Source: Suillus spraguei
Taxonomy: Eukaryota; Basidiomycota; Agaricomycetes; Boletales; Suillaceae
DNA length: 33,095 nt
Direction of reading: 5' to 3'
Assembly (NCBI GenBank): GCA_016800925.1
Contig: JABCPU010000647.1
Span: forward strand, 1 to 33,095
Every line of letters starts with the position of its first letter. Position 1 is the first letter of the stretch. The position numbers and the translations under genes were made by a program. The notes beneath the pieces were generated by a model. That model was not told where the DNA came from and made no database searches. It saw only the letters and a list, made by a program, of their open reading frames with translations. Shown in pieces: positions 10,154-20,800 of the stretch.

Positions 10154-11744
10154 TGTAATGATACAACCTAACCTGGGCTGTAGATAAACTACCTCCTAAG
10201 TTAGTATGTGTGGTCTTGCGCTCCATCTAGTCTGCTTCACTTGTCAAACAAGAGTGTTCGACCCTAAAGGGGGATGCCTGTTAGTATAGTCTAATCCAAG
10301 TCAAACCAGTGAGCGAATGTAGCGTCATAGTCAGCAGTAAGCTGCCATGGCTAGCAATGAAGTCGCAGGAACTAGCATGGTAAGTAGCAGTACTAGCGCC
10401 ATTGAAACAATGTCAGTAACTGTAGTGTTGAGTGAGTGGTGACGAGCAATAATATCAGCGGTAGCAGTAAGGTGTGAGTGGTGCAAAGAAACAGTAAAGA
10501 AGGCAGCAGTACTTTCAGCGGTAAAGTAGCGGTGAGCGTGAAGTCCAGTCAGAATAGGGGTCAAGAATCTAGCAGTGTGCCAGCGGTAATGGTGAACAAG
10601 CAAAATCAATTAATGAGCGGTAAAGAACTTTAAAGACCAAGTCCACTACTGGGTAGATCCAGAGCTAGACAATAATCCTGACCTATAGTATGGTGAAAAT
10701 GAGGTACTGTATCATGTGGGCTATGCAGTGCTTATATCCTAAATTATATGTACTCAGAATGCTTTAGGCAAAATTAGTAGCGCTTGAGTGCAGTAACCGC
10801 CGATGTAAACATAGTGCGAGGCAACTGCAGCACAAGGCAACATGTAATAAGACTTGCTGTGGAATCAGTGATAAACGGACATGTACAAACTACGCACCAA
10901 ATGGAGCTATGCAGACGCGGCTAGGACATGGAAGGGCATCGGTATATGGAATGTGGTGCGGCAGTCGGTATGGTGTGCGGTTGTCATATACCATACTTCT
11001 AATCTCAGATCCGACCATATCCGTCCGGTCCACAGATCTTGTCCGGACCACCCATCCGAATGTACTCACTTCTCGCACCTTAACTCCCTTGTGTACATCT
11101 GCGTCTATCTCCTTTTGTCATTTCTCCTGCTACCGGTACTCTGGCTGTTTATATTTCCGTCCTGTGTTACTGATCCGTTTCCTGTGTTCATTTCTGATTC
11201 ATGCTTACTGATCCGCTGTGCATTAACTAATAGACTTCCGCTACACTTCGTACATAGCCCTCGGTCCCGGACTTGCTGATTATCCATCTTAGATACTTAC
11301 AGTATATAAACCACTTGTAGATCTCTGTAGAACCTTAGTTCGAATATCATCTTAGATTCTACTCATTCTGCCTCCTCCGAACTTAAGCCACTCTCCGCTT
11401 TAAGTCACCTTCCGAGACTTAGGATTGATTCCTATAGTCTATACCTCCGACTCTATCTTCGGATAGTCCATCTCCGTTAGTTTCTAGTTTAGGAACTCGT
11501 TCCGAAACTAGCCTTAACCTCTGTCCTCTCCTTACATTCCGAATAACCTTCGGACGTATCATATCCGACACCTTCGGACACCCGGATCTGTCACGCAACT
11601 CCTTCCGGGTCTTCAGACGAATAACTCCTCCCTGAAATAAGGGGCATTACTCGAGAAAGGGGCACAGTGTACGAACTGAGGCCAAAGCCCTTCGGATCTC
11701 TCTACCCTTGAGTACAGTCTTAACAGCGGTAAGCATGTGATACT
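10154..11744. mobile_element. element X copy 1 (LTR-like insertion, itself split by a beta LTR)
   Basis: Shares its sequence with 27848-28613 and starts abruptly in both at TGTAAWGATACAACCTA after unrelated flanks, so the left end is well defined. A 5-bp duplication GCCAG (10149-10153 and 11745-11749) brackets it. Its own length is about 842 bp after removing the nested beta LTR and its duplication. It contains a CCTAAAGGGGGATGCC tract followed by TGTTAG, and many AGCGGTA words. The right end, GTGATACT, is not the usual CA of an LTR, so the class is uncertain. It carries no convincing coding sequence. Confidence 0.65.
10982..11725 (+). repeat. beta solo LTR (copy 1) inside element X
   Basis: 744 bp, TGTCATATACC...GTCTTAACA, with a perfect 5-bp duplication GCGGT (10977-10981 and 11726-11730). 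It matches the 5' LTRs at 15698 and 29083 but is about 25 bp shorter near its start, where the other copies carry an extra stretch between ATATCCGTCC words. TATATAAA lies at 11303-11310 and the AGTTCGAATAT primer word at 11337-11347. With no internal region, it is the product of LTR-LTR recombination. Confidence 0.93.
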
Positions 11745-12144
11745 GCCAGTATGTGCTAAAGGGGTAAGACAGCCATGGACAAGTGGTAACTCCTATAGAT
11801 GTGAGACGAGTGCTAAAAGATAGGATTTTGAGGCCAGCACCAATATGTTCGTTACACCAGCAAATTCAGACTAATAATAATGCTATACAAGTAAAAGGTA
11901 TCATTCTTACAGTTCATTGGCTGGTAGGCATGCAAGATAGCGCGCAACAACTTGTATAACTTGTCCGCACACTGGCCTCGTTGGGTGGATGGTCATTGTT
12001 GGAGATGAATGCAATAGTATGGAAGCCAGGACCACTGCGCTCTATTTGTCAGCATTTCTGGTACAGGACTCTGGAAACCTCAGAGACACAAATAAACAAT
12101 GTGAATTTGATAATACATACCTACAAAATTTGCAGACAATGATG
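11745..12144. other. no gene recognised; probable upstream flank of the transposase
   Basis: Removing element X joins this stretch to the 5' end of the minus-strand transposase at 10153, so its left part is probably that gene's 5' region. No start codon that reads in frame into the Cys-rich N-terminus could be fixed. The plus-strand ATG ORF at 11989-12183 has no recognisable content and ends in the palindrome. Confidence 0.3.
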
Positions 12145-12235
12145 CTGTCACATGACCAAGAAAACATGGCACTTTTTCCTTGAGTGCTGAAGTCACTCAA
12201 GGAAAAAGTGCCATGTGGCTTGCATCATGTGACAG
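12145..12235. repeat. 91-bp near-perfect palindrome (hairpin)
   Basis: The inner arms are 23 nt and perfectly complementary: 12164-12186 (ends CCTTGAGTG) and 12194-12216 (starts CACTCAAGG), around a 7-nt loop CTGAAGT. Outer arms CTGTCACATGA (12145-12155) and TCATGTGACAG (12225-12235) pair perfectly over 11 bp, separated from the inner stem by 8 unpaired bases on each side. This looks like two transposon termini facing each other, or a very small foldback element. Confidence 0.85.
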
Positions 12236-12318
12236 GTGCGGACTTGAAGTAAGATCTTCAATAGCAAGAGACATCCATAAATATCAAGTGTGCTACCTAG
12301 AAAATAACATAAAATCAA

Positions 12319-14193
12319 CTACCATTCATCTACCACAGCCTCATCTTCGTCATCAGAAAACTTCAAGACTACCAGACCAGCATGGTCAAGTCCTTCTGAG
12401 TTCTCTCCGACAACAGATATATTGGGTTCATCTGCCCATGCAAGTGCGTCCAACTGTCATGAATGTGATTCATCTATAAGAACAAGGTCAAGCCTTCAAC
12501 ATGTTATCTAAGAGGAAGGAAATGCACCAAGACCCAATCCTCCACCTACACCACCCATATAATAGGCTCCATTGTCACCCTTGCGAAATTGTAAGTCATG
12601 ATGGTTCTCCAGCAGTGGTAAGGGATCATCATCTTTGTCAGCGAGCACTATTTGCGGCAGCCACTCATAGAGCTGAGAAATTACTTGGTGTAAGTCCAAG
12701 TAGACGGTTCATGCTGACTGGCGGTTGACAAGAGGGCGACCCAGCTCCTCGTAGCAATGTTGTATGAAGTCACCAAATCCTTGAGGAATGAGGTTGAAGA
12801 CAGCATGATTGGGGTCAATATATGTAGGTATCATGAACATGGTCTATAGCACCTGGTTCAAGAACGATCTAGACACAAGCAATCAGAACTTCAGAATAGG
12901 TGAAGACAGCACTGCAGAGGACGTACTTTGAAATCCAGCACCCCAAAATCATGCGCTGAATTATAGATGAGGTTTAGTACTCCATGAGGGAGTACCTTGA
13001 AGTATTCATTTCAGTGAGAGTAAGACGATACCAGCATAAGACCAACCTTGTTGTGGTCACATCTCTTTGCAGTATTGTTTATATGGTCCTTGTACCCATC
13101 AAGTTCATGTTGTAGCCATGGAATAAATACCCATCGAAATATTAAAATGTAATCATCTGTCAGGACTATAGAGTGCGAGAATTGAAGCACACACTGTTGC
13201 AAAGTGTTGTCGAAGTCATACCAACCAGATTCAACACCATGTTCTAAATAAGTCTCAAACCCCAGAGTGAATCGATGCCACAGCTGAGACCAGGTAATTT
13301 CCGGCATCACATTCTTCTTAGTATGCATCCAGTGATGTTGTAAGGTGCCTTCCAGCATTGGGTCATGCCACTGACGGAGCATGGTGTGAGCATTGGCAAT
13401 GCTGAAGTTCTCTGATCCTGGGTCACTTTGAGTGACCATAGGCATATCTGCAATAGCAAATCAATGGTGTTACAGTCACACTCACAGAAACAAATCAAAC
13501 TTACGACCAAGTTCCTGGATGGTCTCAAGGTAGTACATTAGTATCAGCTGTGGATTGCGATTTGAGTGCCACACTTGCATCCACATGATATGCCTGGAGA
13601 ATGGCTCAATGCCAGTGTGCGATGCAAGTCCAAACCTAAGCCACTTGTCATGCTGATCGACAGCAAACAAGTCATTGACACCTGCTGCCCAGAACCATCT
13701 TCTCTGGAGCCTGCGAGCCTTGCGCTGGCGGACAAGCTCAACCTCGTAAATAGTGAAGTATGCGACCACTATGTTTCTACAGTATATAAAAAAAATTAGC
13801 ATTACAGACAATATGACATAGGCTAGGGCCAGAATGAGATAGCTCTCACCTTGAAATGCTCATAGCTCGCTCATGGAAAGAGAAAATTAACCATCTCCCA
13901 AGCCCCTGCATTGGGATATGTTGCTCTAAGGCCTACCATCGCTTCACGAATACTTTCGACAGTATGAGCCTGTTGCTGTGTGTGCTGAAGACCTAATCCT
14001 ACCTGTATCTCCACAAATTTCGTGAGCCTATATCAAAAATCAGAGTGAGTAAACAATACAGCAGAATGATTTACCCAAGACCATAGCATGAGGTATCATA
14101 GTGGTTTCATAGGCTCTGAAAAATCTGCTTGTCAGTTTGCCGGGCCTTCCACAATCGAAAGATATGTGGAGAAATGATGTCGAGAGGTGCTAG
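12319..14193 (-). pseudogene. integrase-core (DDE) domain protein, agaricomycete repeat family
   Basis: Recognisable blocks in order: DIISPHIFRLWKARQTDKQ, TVESIREAMVGLRATYPNAG, VVAYFTIYEVELVRQRKARR, RRWFWAAGVNDLFAVDQHDK, VTQSDPGSENFSIANAH, KKNVMPEITWSQLW, FIPWLQHELDGYKDHINNTA, FNLIPQGFGDFIQHCYEELG, and an acidic end SDDEDEAVVDEW with TAG at 12319-12321. The presumed catalytic triad is Asp in VDQHD (13656-13658), Asp in SDPG (13422-13424) and Glu in MPEITW (13299-13301), i.e. Glu at Asp+41. Introns 13777-13849 and 13448-13504 are clean. Breaks: TGA in the FQSL region near 14120, a one-base insertion near 13870, and TGA near 12715. Homologues are repeat-associated, but no termini were found here. 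Confidence 0.7.
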
Positions 14194-15132
14194 AACTTGA
14201 CGTCAAACTGATGGTAGTAGTAGGAACAATAAGTACATACAGGATGGCTTGTTCTGATTTAGCATGAGGCACTGCAGTGCTAGCGGATAGTGAGAAATGA
14301 TTGAAGCAAGCACAATTGAAATTGGTGACAAACCAGACATAGTATATAAGGATATTAGCATTGCTAGGGGTGCAAGTGACACCGATGTGCTAAGAAGCAA
14401 CTATGATGAGGCTCAGTGTGCTGGAGGTTCAAGTAACACCAACTCGGGGTTTGATAGTAAAGATAGCAAATCTTACCAGTGGGGTGAGGTGCCCGGTCCA
14501 AGAAGTGACTATGATATGGTGAGGCTCAGTGCTCAGGAGTGAGTGTACTGCTTCTCAAATTCCAAATATATTAACACAAGGCAAGTGAGGATGGTGATAG
14601 TACGGGACTCTTGGCAACAGTCCAGCCAGACAGTGAAAGAGGTTACTGAAAGGTGATACTAGTACAACTATGACTCAGAGGTTGTTGGTGCGGAGCCAGT
14701 AAGTGTCACAGTATTATCTCCGCTGTCCTGCATGATATGGGAATCATGCATGGACATGACTGCTAGGTGACCCACAAAAGACCATGTCTGTTAGCTTAGC
14801 TCTCAGACTAGTCAACCCATACCTTGGTACCATACCTTGGTTCAAAACACTTCCAGACATTTCTGCTGATTCACAAATCTGCATTGTTTGAAGAAAAGTC
14901 ATATGTGAGATGGGAATCACATAATGACCTAGTTGATGTGAGAAGAAGATTGAAGGTTTAGGTATAGCCTTACCTTTGGCTTATTCACTTTGGCTAGAGA
15001 AAACCATAGAGAAAAGTTCAAAGCCTACAAAAACCTACCAAAAACAACCTATGTTTCACCTGTTTCCATTGTACTATTATTCTTGTCTCTTCTTCTCCAT
15101 TTTTCCCTTACTATTTCTTACTATTAGGATGC
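14194..15132. other. no gene recognised
   Basis: Contains a plus-strand 81-codon ORF (14297-14542), rich in Ser, Asp and Gly, with no family resemblance, and repeated words such as TATGATGAGGCTCAGTG / ATGGTGAGGCTCAGTG. Nothing else could be supported: no splice-consistent gene, no LTR ends. Confidence 0.3.
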
Positions 15133-15697
15133 CTTGACACCCCAAACACTTCATAAAATTGTACCCACAGGGTATGATATCATACTGATGTCACTTCATT
15201 CTGGACAGTTCCATTTCACTTCTAGAACATTCTGCTCCACTATGATGTCATATATGATGTCATGGCTCCACCTTTTCCTTTTATTCCTATTCTTTTGAGT
15301 TTGGATGAATATTTTGATTGGTTCTCTCTATATTAGCTTACATAACTATTTTCTCATGCTACATGTATAAAAGGAGAGCCCATTCTCCCCCAAAAAATAG
15401 GATCTCCCACTTGTCACTATATTTCAGGAGTAAATATTTCTCAAGGCTTGCAAAGTTAGTCACTTTGAAGCATTGTTAAACCAAGTGCAGGGTAATGAAT
15501 TCCCTTGAGACCATTGTTATACTATTTTCAAAGCTAGGTATATGATATACCTAGGAAAATAGTCAGTTATATTAGAGACCACGTCTCTCCAGTTCATATC
15601 TTTGAGAATACTATCCCAGTCCATTGTCTAGAAGGTTCATTCCTAGACAACTCTACCCAAGTTCCCAAGTCTAGTGCCTAGAAGGATCATTCCTAGG
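15133..15697 (+). other. LTR-like fragment with TATA box, truncated by beta copy 2
   Basis: Starts around TGACACCCCAAACACTTC and carries a palindromic GGTATGATATCATAC, a TATAAAAG box at 15366-15373 and a hairpin at 15521-15563, then stops exactly where the beta element begins. Promoter layout and lack of coding capacity suggest an LTR of a third retroelement family, but no second copy is available for comparison. Confidence 0.4.
15521..15563. repeat. hairpin in LTR-like fragment
   Basis: ACTATTTTC (15521-15529) pairs with GAAAATAGT (15555-15563) and CTAGGTATA (15534-15542) pairs with TATACCTAG (15546-15554), leaving a 4-nt bulge and a 3-nt loop. It lies about 150 nt after the TATA box and so would be in the transcribed leader. 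Confidence 0.65.
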
Positions 15698-16465
15698 TGT
15701 CATATACCATACTTCTAATCCCAGATCTGACCATATCCGATCAGATCCGATCGATTCCATTTCCGTCCGGTCCGCAGATCCTGTCCAGATTACCCATCCG
15801 AATGTGCTCACTTCTCGCACCTTAACTCCCTTGTGTATATCTGTGTCTATCTCCTTTTGTCATTCCTCCTGTTTCTGGTATTCCAGCTGTGTATATTTCT
15901 GTCCTGTGTCACTGATCCATTACCTGTGTTCATTTCCTATTCATGCTTACTGATCTGCTGTGCATTAACTAATAGACTTCCATTATACTTCGTACATAGC
16001 CCTCGGTCCCGGACTTGTTGATTATCCATCTTAGATACTTACAGTATATAAACCACTTGTAGATCTCCGTAGAACCTTAGTTCGAATATCATCTTAGATT
16101 CTGCTCATTCTGCTTCCTCCGGACTTAAGTCACTTTCCGCTCTAAGTCATCTTCCGAGACTTGGGATTGATTCCTATAGTCTATATCTCTGACTCTATCT
16201 TGGATAGTCTATCTCTGTTAGTTTCTAGTTAGGAACTCGTTCTGAAGCTAGTCTTAATCTTCGTTCTATTCCTACGTTCCAGATAATCTTTGGACGTATC
16301 ATATCCAATACCTTCGGACGTCCGGATCCATCACACAACTCCTTCCGGATCTTCAGACGTATAACTTCTCCATAAAATAAGGGGCATTACTCGGGAAAGG
16401 GGCACAGTGCACGAACTGAGGCCAAAGCCCTTCAGATCTCTCTACCTTTGAGTACGGTCTTAACA
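15698..16465 (+). repeat. beta 5' LTR, copy 2
   Basis: 768 bp, TGTCATATACC...GTCTTAACA, nearly colinear with the 769-bp LTR at 29083. Most differences look like loss of CG dinucleotides. It is joined directly to a primer-binding region at 16468-16478. Confidence 0.92.
16045..16089 (+). promoter_or_regulatory. beta copy 2 TATA box and predicted transcript start
   Basis: TATATAAA at 16045-16052 is followed 34 nt after its first base by AGTTCGAATAT (16079-16089), the predicted 5' end of the RNA and self-primer. The matching site after the LTR (16468-16478) reads ATATTCAAACT, one base off perfect complementarity through a CG-to-CA change. Confidence 0.55.
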
Positions 16466-16518
16466 GTATATTCAAACTCACACCTTTCCGAGTAACATTC
16501 TCTACACCATCCCATGTC

Positions 16519-17810
16519 ATGCCTCCCGTAAAACTCAGAACACTCTCCGCAGAGCCGGACTTGGTCCCATCCAACGAGATCTGACACCCATCATCCAAAC
16601 ATTTACCAGCTTCTCTCAACGCCGTGCGAGCATGAGCGATATAGGTCAAAGCATCTCTGCGCGTCAAGCCAGACCGGATCCGGTTACACCAACTCAGAAC
16701 ATGGATGACCCAGACACTAATTCATGCCAGACCATTTGCTTTGATGACGAGTTGCGCAGCAACCCACCAGACGACGGAGGTGATGATCTGGACGATGAGG
16801 ATCCAGATGATGAAGAAGATCATAACCATCTGAACCCTCAGGACCGGGTCTTAGCTCAACTATCCATAGCCATTAATCACCTCGCTCACAGTAGCTGTCG
16901 TACCACCACCTCGGACGATAGCAAAGTCAAAATCCATGAACCGGATACCTTCGACGGATCCGAGCCTCACAAGCTCCGAGCATTCTTCATCCAATGTGAG
17001 CTCAACTTCCAGAGCAAACCTAATGTGTTCTGTTCCGGACACGCTAAGGTCAACTTCGCCCAATCTTACCTCAAGGGTATGGTGCTCAAGTGGTTCGAAC
17101 CAGATCTCCTTTCGGACAGATATAGTAACCATCCAGACTGGATGGATGACTACTCAGAGTTCATGCTTGAGCTCCAAACCAACTTCGGACCTCACGATCC
17201 CTCCAGAGACGCGGAAATGCAGCTAGAACAGCTCCATATGCGTGACGGACAACGCATCAACAAGTACATTGTAGAATTTCAGTGACTTGCCTCCCAAGTA
17301 CGAGAATGGGGAGATGGAGGTCTACAACGCCAATTCTACAATGGACTTCCGGCCCGAATCAAAGATGAGATTAGTCACATGGGTAAACCCACTACCCTTT
17401 CAGAGTTCAAGACTCTCGCCCAGACCATCGACGCTCGCTACTGGGAGCGGAGGGGCGAAGTCACCAGAGAGAGTAAAGTCACCTCTTCCAATCTTCCTAG
17501 GCAGTCAGCATCTGACCGGACAAACTCCAACTTGTCCGGATCCGATACACCCAAATTCAATAAGTCTACATCCTCTACAACCTCCTCTGCCCCGAAGGCT
17601 TCGGATCTTCCTAGCATTGTTGGTGCGGACGGGAAGCTAACCCCCCAGGAGTGTCAGAGATGTATCGACAAAAGGCTCTGTATGTTCTGCGGCGGGCCTG
17701 GTCACACTGCCCGAGACTGTACCAAATCCACTTCGCGTGCTGCCAAAGGCCATGCTACTGTGCTCACTCCGGAAACTGATCCGGAAGCCTCCGATGAGGC
17801 AAAAAATTAG
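16519..17810 (+). pseudogene. beta gag, copy 2
   Basis: Structural protein that would form the virus-like particle. The ATG at 16519 corresponds to the gag start of copy 3, but one C is missing (CTCCCGTAAA against CTCCCCGTAAA), so the frame is lost after a few codons and recovered from MSDIGQSISARQ at 16632. An acidic stretch (DDLDDEDPDDEEDHNHLNPQ) precedes the conserved capsid-like block (AKVNFAQSYLKGMVLKWFEP). A TGA at 17283-17285 replaces the CGA of copy 3 (30667-30669). The CCHC knuckle CMFCGGPGHTARDC is intact. The frame ends at the A-AAA-AAT slippery site (17801-17807) plus TAG. Confidence 0.85.
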
Positions 17811-20800
17811 TCCACAACCCTCCTGACTCCATGTGGGATGAGGGTCGCATTGGCCCAATCCATACAACGGAGCTAGGACTCAATGCTGTAACTCTTCCTG
17901 ATCCAAACTCTCTGTGTCCATACGTCTCTCTTCCGTCTTTCTCCAATATATCTGACTTTCCGGCCCTCATATACTGTGGCTCCTCCCACTGCTTCATAGA
18001 CACTGATTTCATCCGAAAACATAAAATCCATACCTATCAGATTCCTCCACTTCCGCTCCATTTGTTTGATGGTACATGCAATAACAATATTGTTGAAGCC
18101 ATAAACTTATCCGTCTGATTCCCCTCCGGTGTAATCACCTCTGACATGTTCTACGTTACCCCTTTGGATTCCTCATGTTATATTGTTCTCAGATATAGCT
18201 GGCTCACCCGACACAATCCGTTGATTGACTGGGTATTGGGCAGCATCGAGTTCTGAACTATTGAACAGGGAATGCCATTGACCCCATCTGCATCATCGCT
18301 GCCTCCGGACACACCATCCGTGGCAGGAAAATCCAATCCGACACCTCCGTTACTGCCGGATATTCTATCCAAGGAAGAATCCTCCCTTCCAAAATCTCCG
18401 TTGCCTCAGAGCATCCCATCCGTGGTAGAGACTCCTCCTCTGACCAAATCTGAACCCTCCATTGACACTTCGGTCCCTAATATCTCTCTGATAAATGCAG
18501 TGGCCTTTTGCCGTGCCTGCAAGTTAGAAGGATCCACTCAGTTCAGCATCTATCTCCGTCCCTCCAGGGTTAATCTCCGATCCACATCTGTATCATCCAA
18601 ACCTCCAGACCTCTCCAGAGTTCCTTCCGAATACCATGAGTTTGCAGATGTCTTTGATAAAGGCAAAGCCAGACAGCTACCTCCTCACCGACCCTATGAC
18701 CTCAAAATTGAGATAGAGGAAGGAGCTAGTCCGCCTCTTGGAACCATATATTCTCTCTCTCCGGTCGAGCTTGAGGCCCTCCGGAAGTTCCTTGATGAAA
18801 ACATCTCATCCGGACTCCTCCAATCCTTGTCCTCTCCTCACAAAGCCCCTGTCCTGTTTGTGAAAAAGAAGGATGGTTCCCTTCGCCTTTGTGTGGATTT
18901 CTGAGGCCTCAACCAGATTACCAAGAAGGACTGTTATCCGTTACCTCTCATTGCCGACCTCCTAGACTCTCCGAGCCACACTAAAGTTGACACCAAAATT
19001 GATCTCTGTTCCACTTACCATCTCATCCGGATAGCAGAAGGGGATGAGTGGAAGACTTCCTTCCAAACGTGCTATGGTTCCTATGAATGGCTGGTAATGC
19101 CGGAAGGCCTTACAAATGCTCCAGCGGCTTTTCAACGCTTTGTTAATAGCATTTTTGCCGATATGCTGGATATATGCGTTATTGTATATCTGGATGACAT
19201 CCTTATCTATTCTGAAGACCTCGCGAGTCATAGGAAACACGTCTGAGAAGTACTATGTCGCCTTTGTAAAAATCGACTCTATGCCAAACCTGAGAAATGC
19301 GAATTCCACTCATCCTCCGTCGAGTATCTTGGTTACCTGCTATCTCCGGATGGCTTGACAATGTCGTCAGAGAAGATCCAGTCTATTGTCGACTGGCCGG
19401 AACCTCGGAAGATCAAGGACATTCAATCCTTCCTCGGATTCGCTAATTTCTATCATTGATTTATCTTCAACTACTCGGATATTGTAGTTCCCCTCACTCA
19501 GCTCATGCGCAAAGGAGTTCCTTGGGACTTTTCCGAAGACTGTCGGAAATCCTTTGGAGCACTCAAAAAGCCTTCACTTCCACTCTGGTACTTACCCACT
19601 GGATTCCGGATGTTCCTATAGTTGTGGAAACCGATGCCTCTGATTATGCCATAGCCGGAATACTGTCCATTGTATGCCCGGACTCAGAGCTTCGTCCAGT
19701 TGCCTATTATTCCCGTACTCTGTCTGCTCCGGAACTCAATTATGGCACCCATGACAAGGAACTCCTAGCCATCCATGAAGCTTTTCAGATGTTACAGTCA
19801 TATGTACATACCCCTATTCATTCTCTCTTTATCTCCTTTACTTGTATATTACATAATGTGACTCTGACTTATATGCTCAAAGCATCTGTACTATAGTTGC
19901 CTTCCTTCTTTGGATATGCACTTACATTCTCACATCTCTCTTGATCCATGTGCACATATTGACCTATTTAAGCACGTTGTAGTACGCTTGTATACTTTAC
20001 TTTAATCTTACTGGGTTTTACCTGGAACATCCTTCGCTTAGGTCTCCAACCTAAGTCGTCCTGAATCGTCTCTAAGTCTAAGTACTCCTTAGCCTTGGTC
20101 TCTATTCTTGTAGAACCTCTCAGACTTATCTTTGAGGCTGAACCCTTGATAGTACTCGGAACGCGTTCCTTGTACTTTCACCTTGTCCACTTCTGGACAT
20201 TGTAAGACTTCCCAGCAGACCACCTGTGTCTTTTCACTGTCACTGGTGATGCCATCCCAGTTCATAACATCAGACCTGGCAACATTACCTAGAAGGCTCG
20301 TCCAAGCCTATAGATGTTGTTACGGACCACAAAAACCTTGAGTACTTCTCCACTACCAAACTCCTCTCCTGCCATCAGGCTCGCTGGTCTGAATTCCTCC
20401 ATCAGTTCAATCTCATCATCCATTTCCGTCCTGGGAAACTTGGAGCCAAACTGGATTCCCTTACTAGACGTTGGGATGTCTACCCCAAAGAGGGGGATAA
20501 GGACTATGCTCAAGTCAATCCTCATAATTTGCGCCCAGTATTCACCTCCAAACAGTTAGCTTCGTCCCTATGAGCCACAACCCTAGCACCTCCAATTCTG
20601 AGAGCAGTTGTTCTCGTGGATACGGAAAACCTTCGGAAAAATATCCTGACTGAACTTTCAGATGATCCTATTGCACGAACACATCTTCCGTTACCTTCGG
20701 ATCTGAGATGGACAGTGGATGATAGTGGATTCCTTCACTGCGACAACTGTATCTATGTTCCGGAAGCCAATGACTTACGACTACGTGTCCTCCATAACTG

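Noticed and set aside
10331..10609. Minus ORF in element X
   Set aside because: It does not persist in the second X copy and is explained by the repeated AGCGGTA/GCAGTA words.
12180..12479. Plus ORF with CDRCGLEVRSS and later Cys/His, resembling a zinc finger
   Set aside because: It starts inside the palindrome and runs antisense over the end of the integrase-core gene; only one CX2C unit.
14297..14542. 81-codon plus ORF
   Set aside because: Low-complexity Ser/Asp/Gly composition, no family match and no splice context.
16860..17132. Minus ORF opposite gag, also open at 30244-30579 in copy 3
   Set aside because: A shadow of the conserved gag codons; no start context, motif or independent conservation. 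The downstream ORF at 22096-22909 is the only credible antisense gene.
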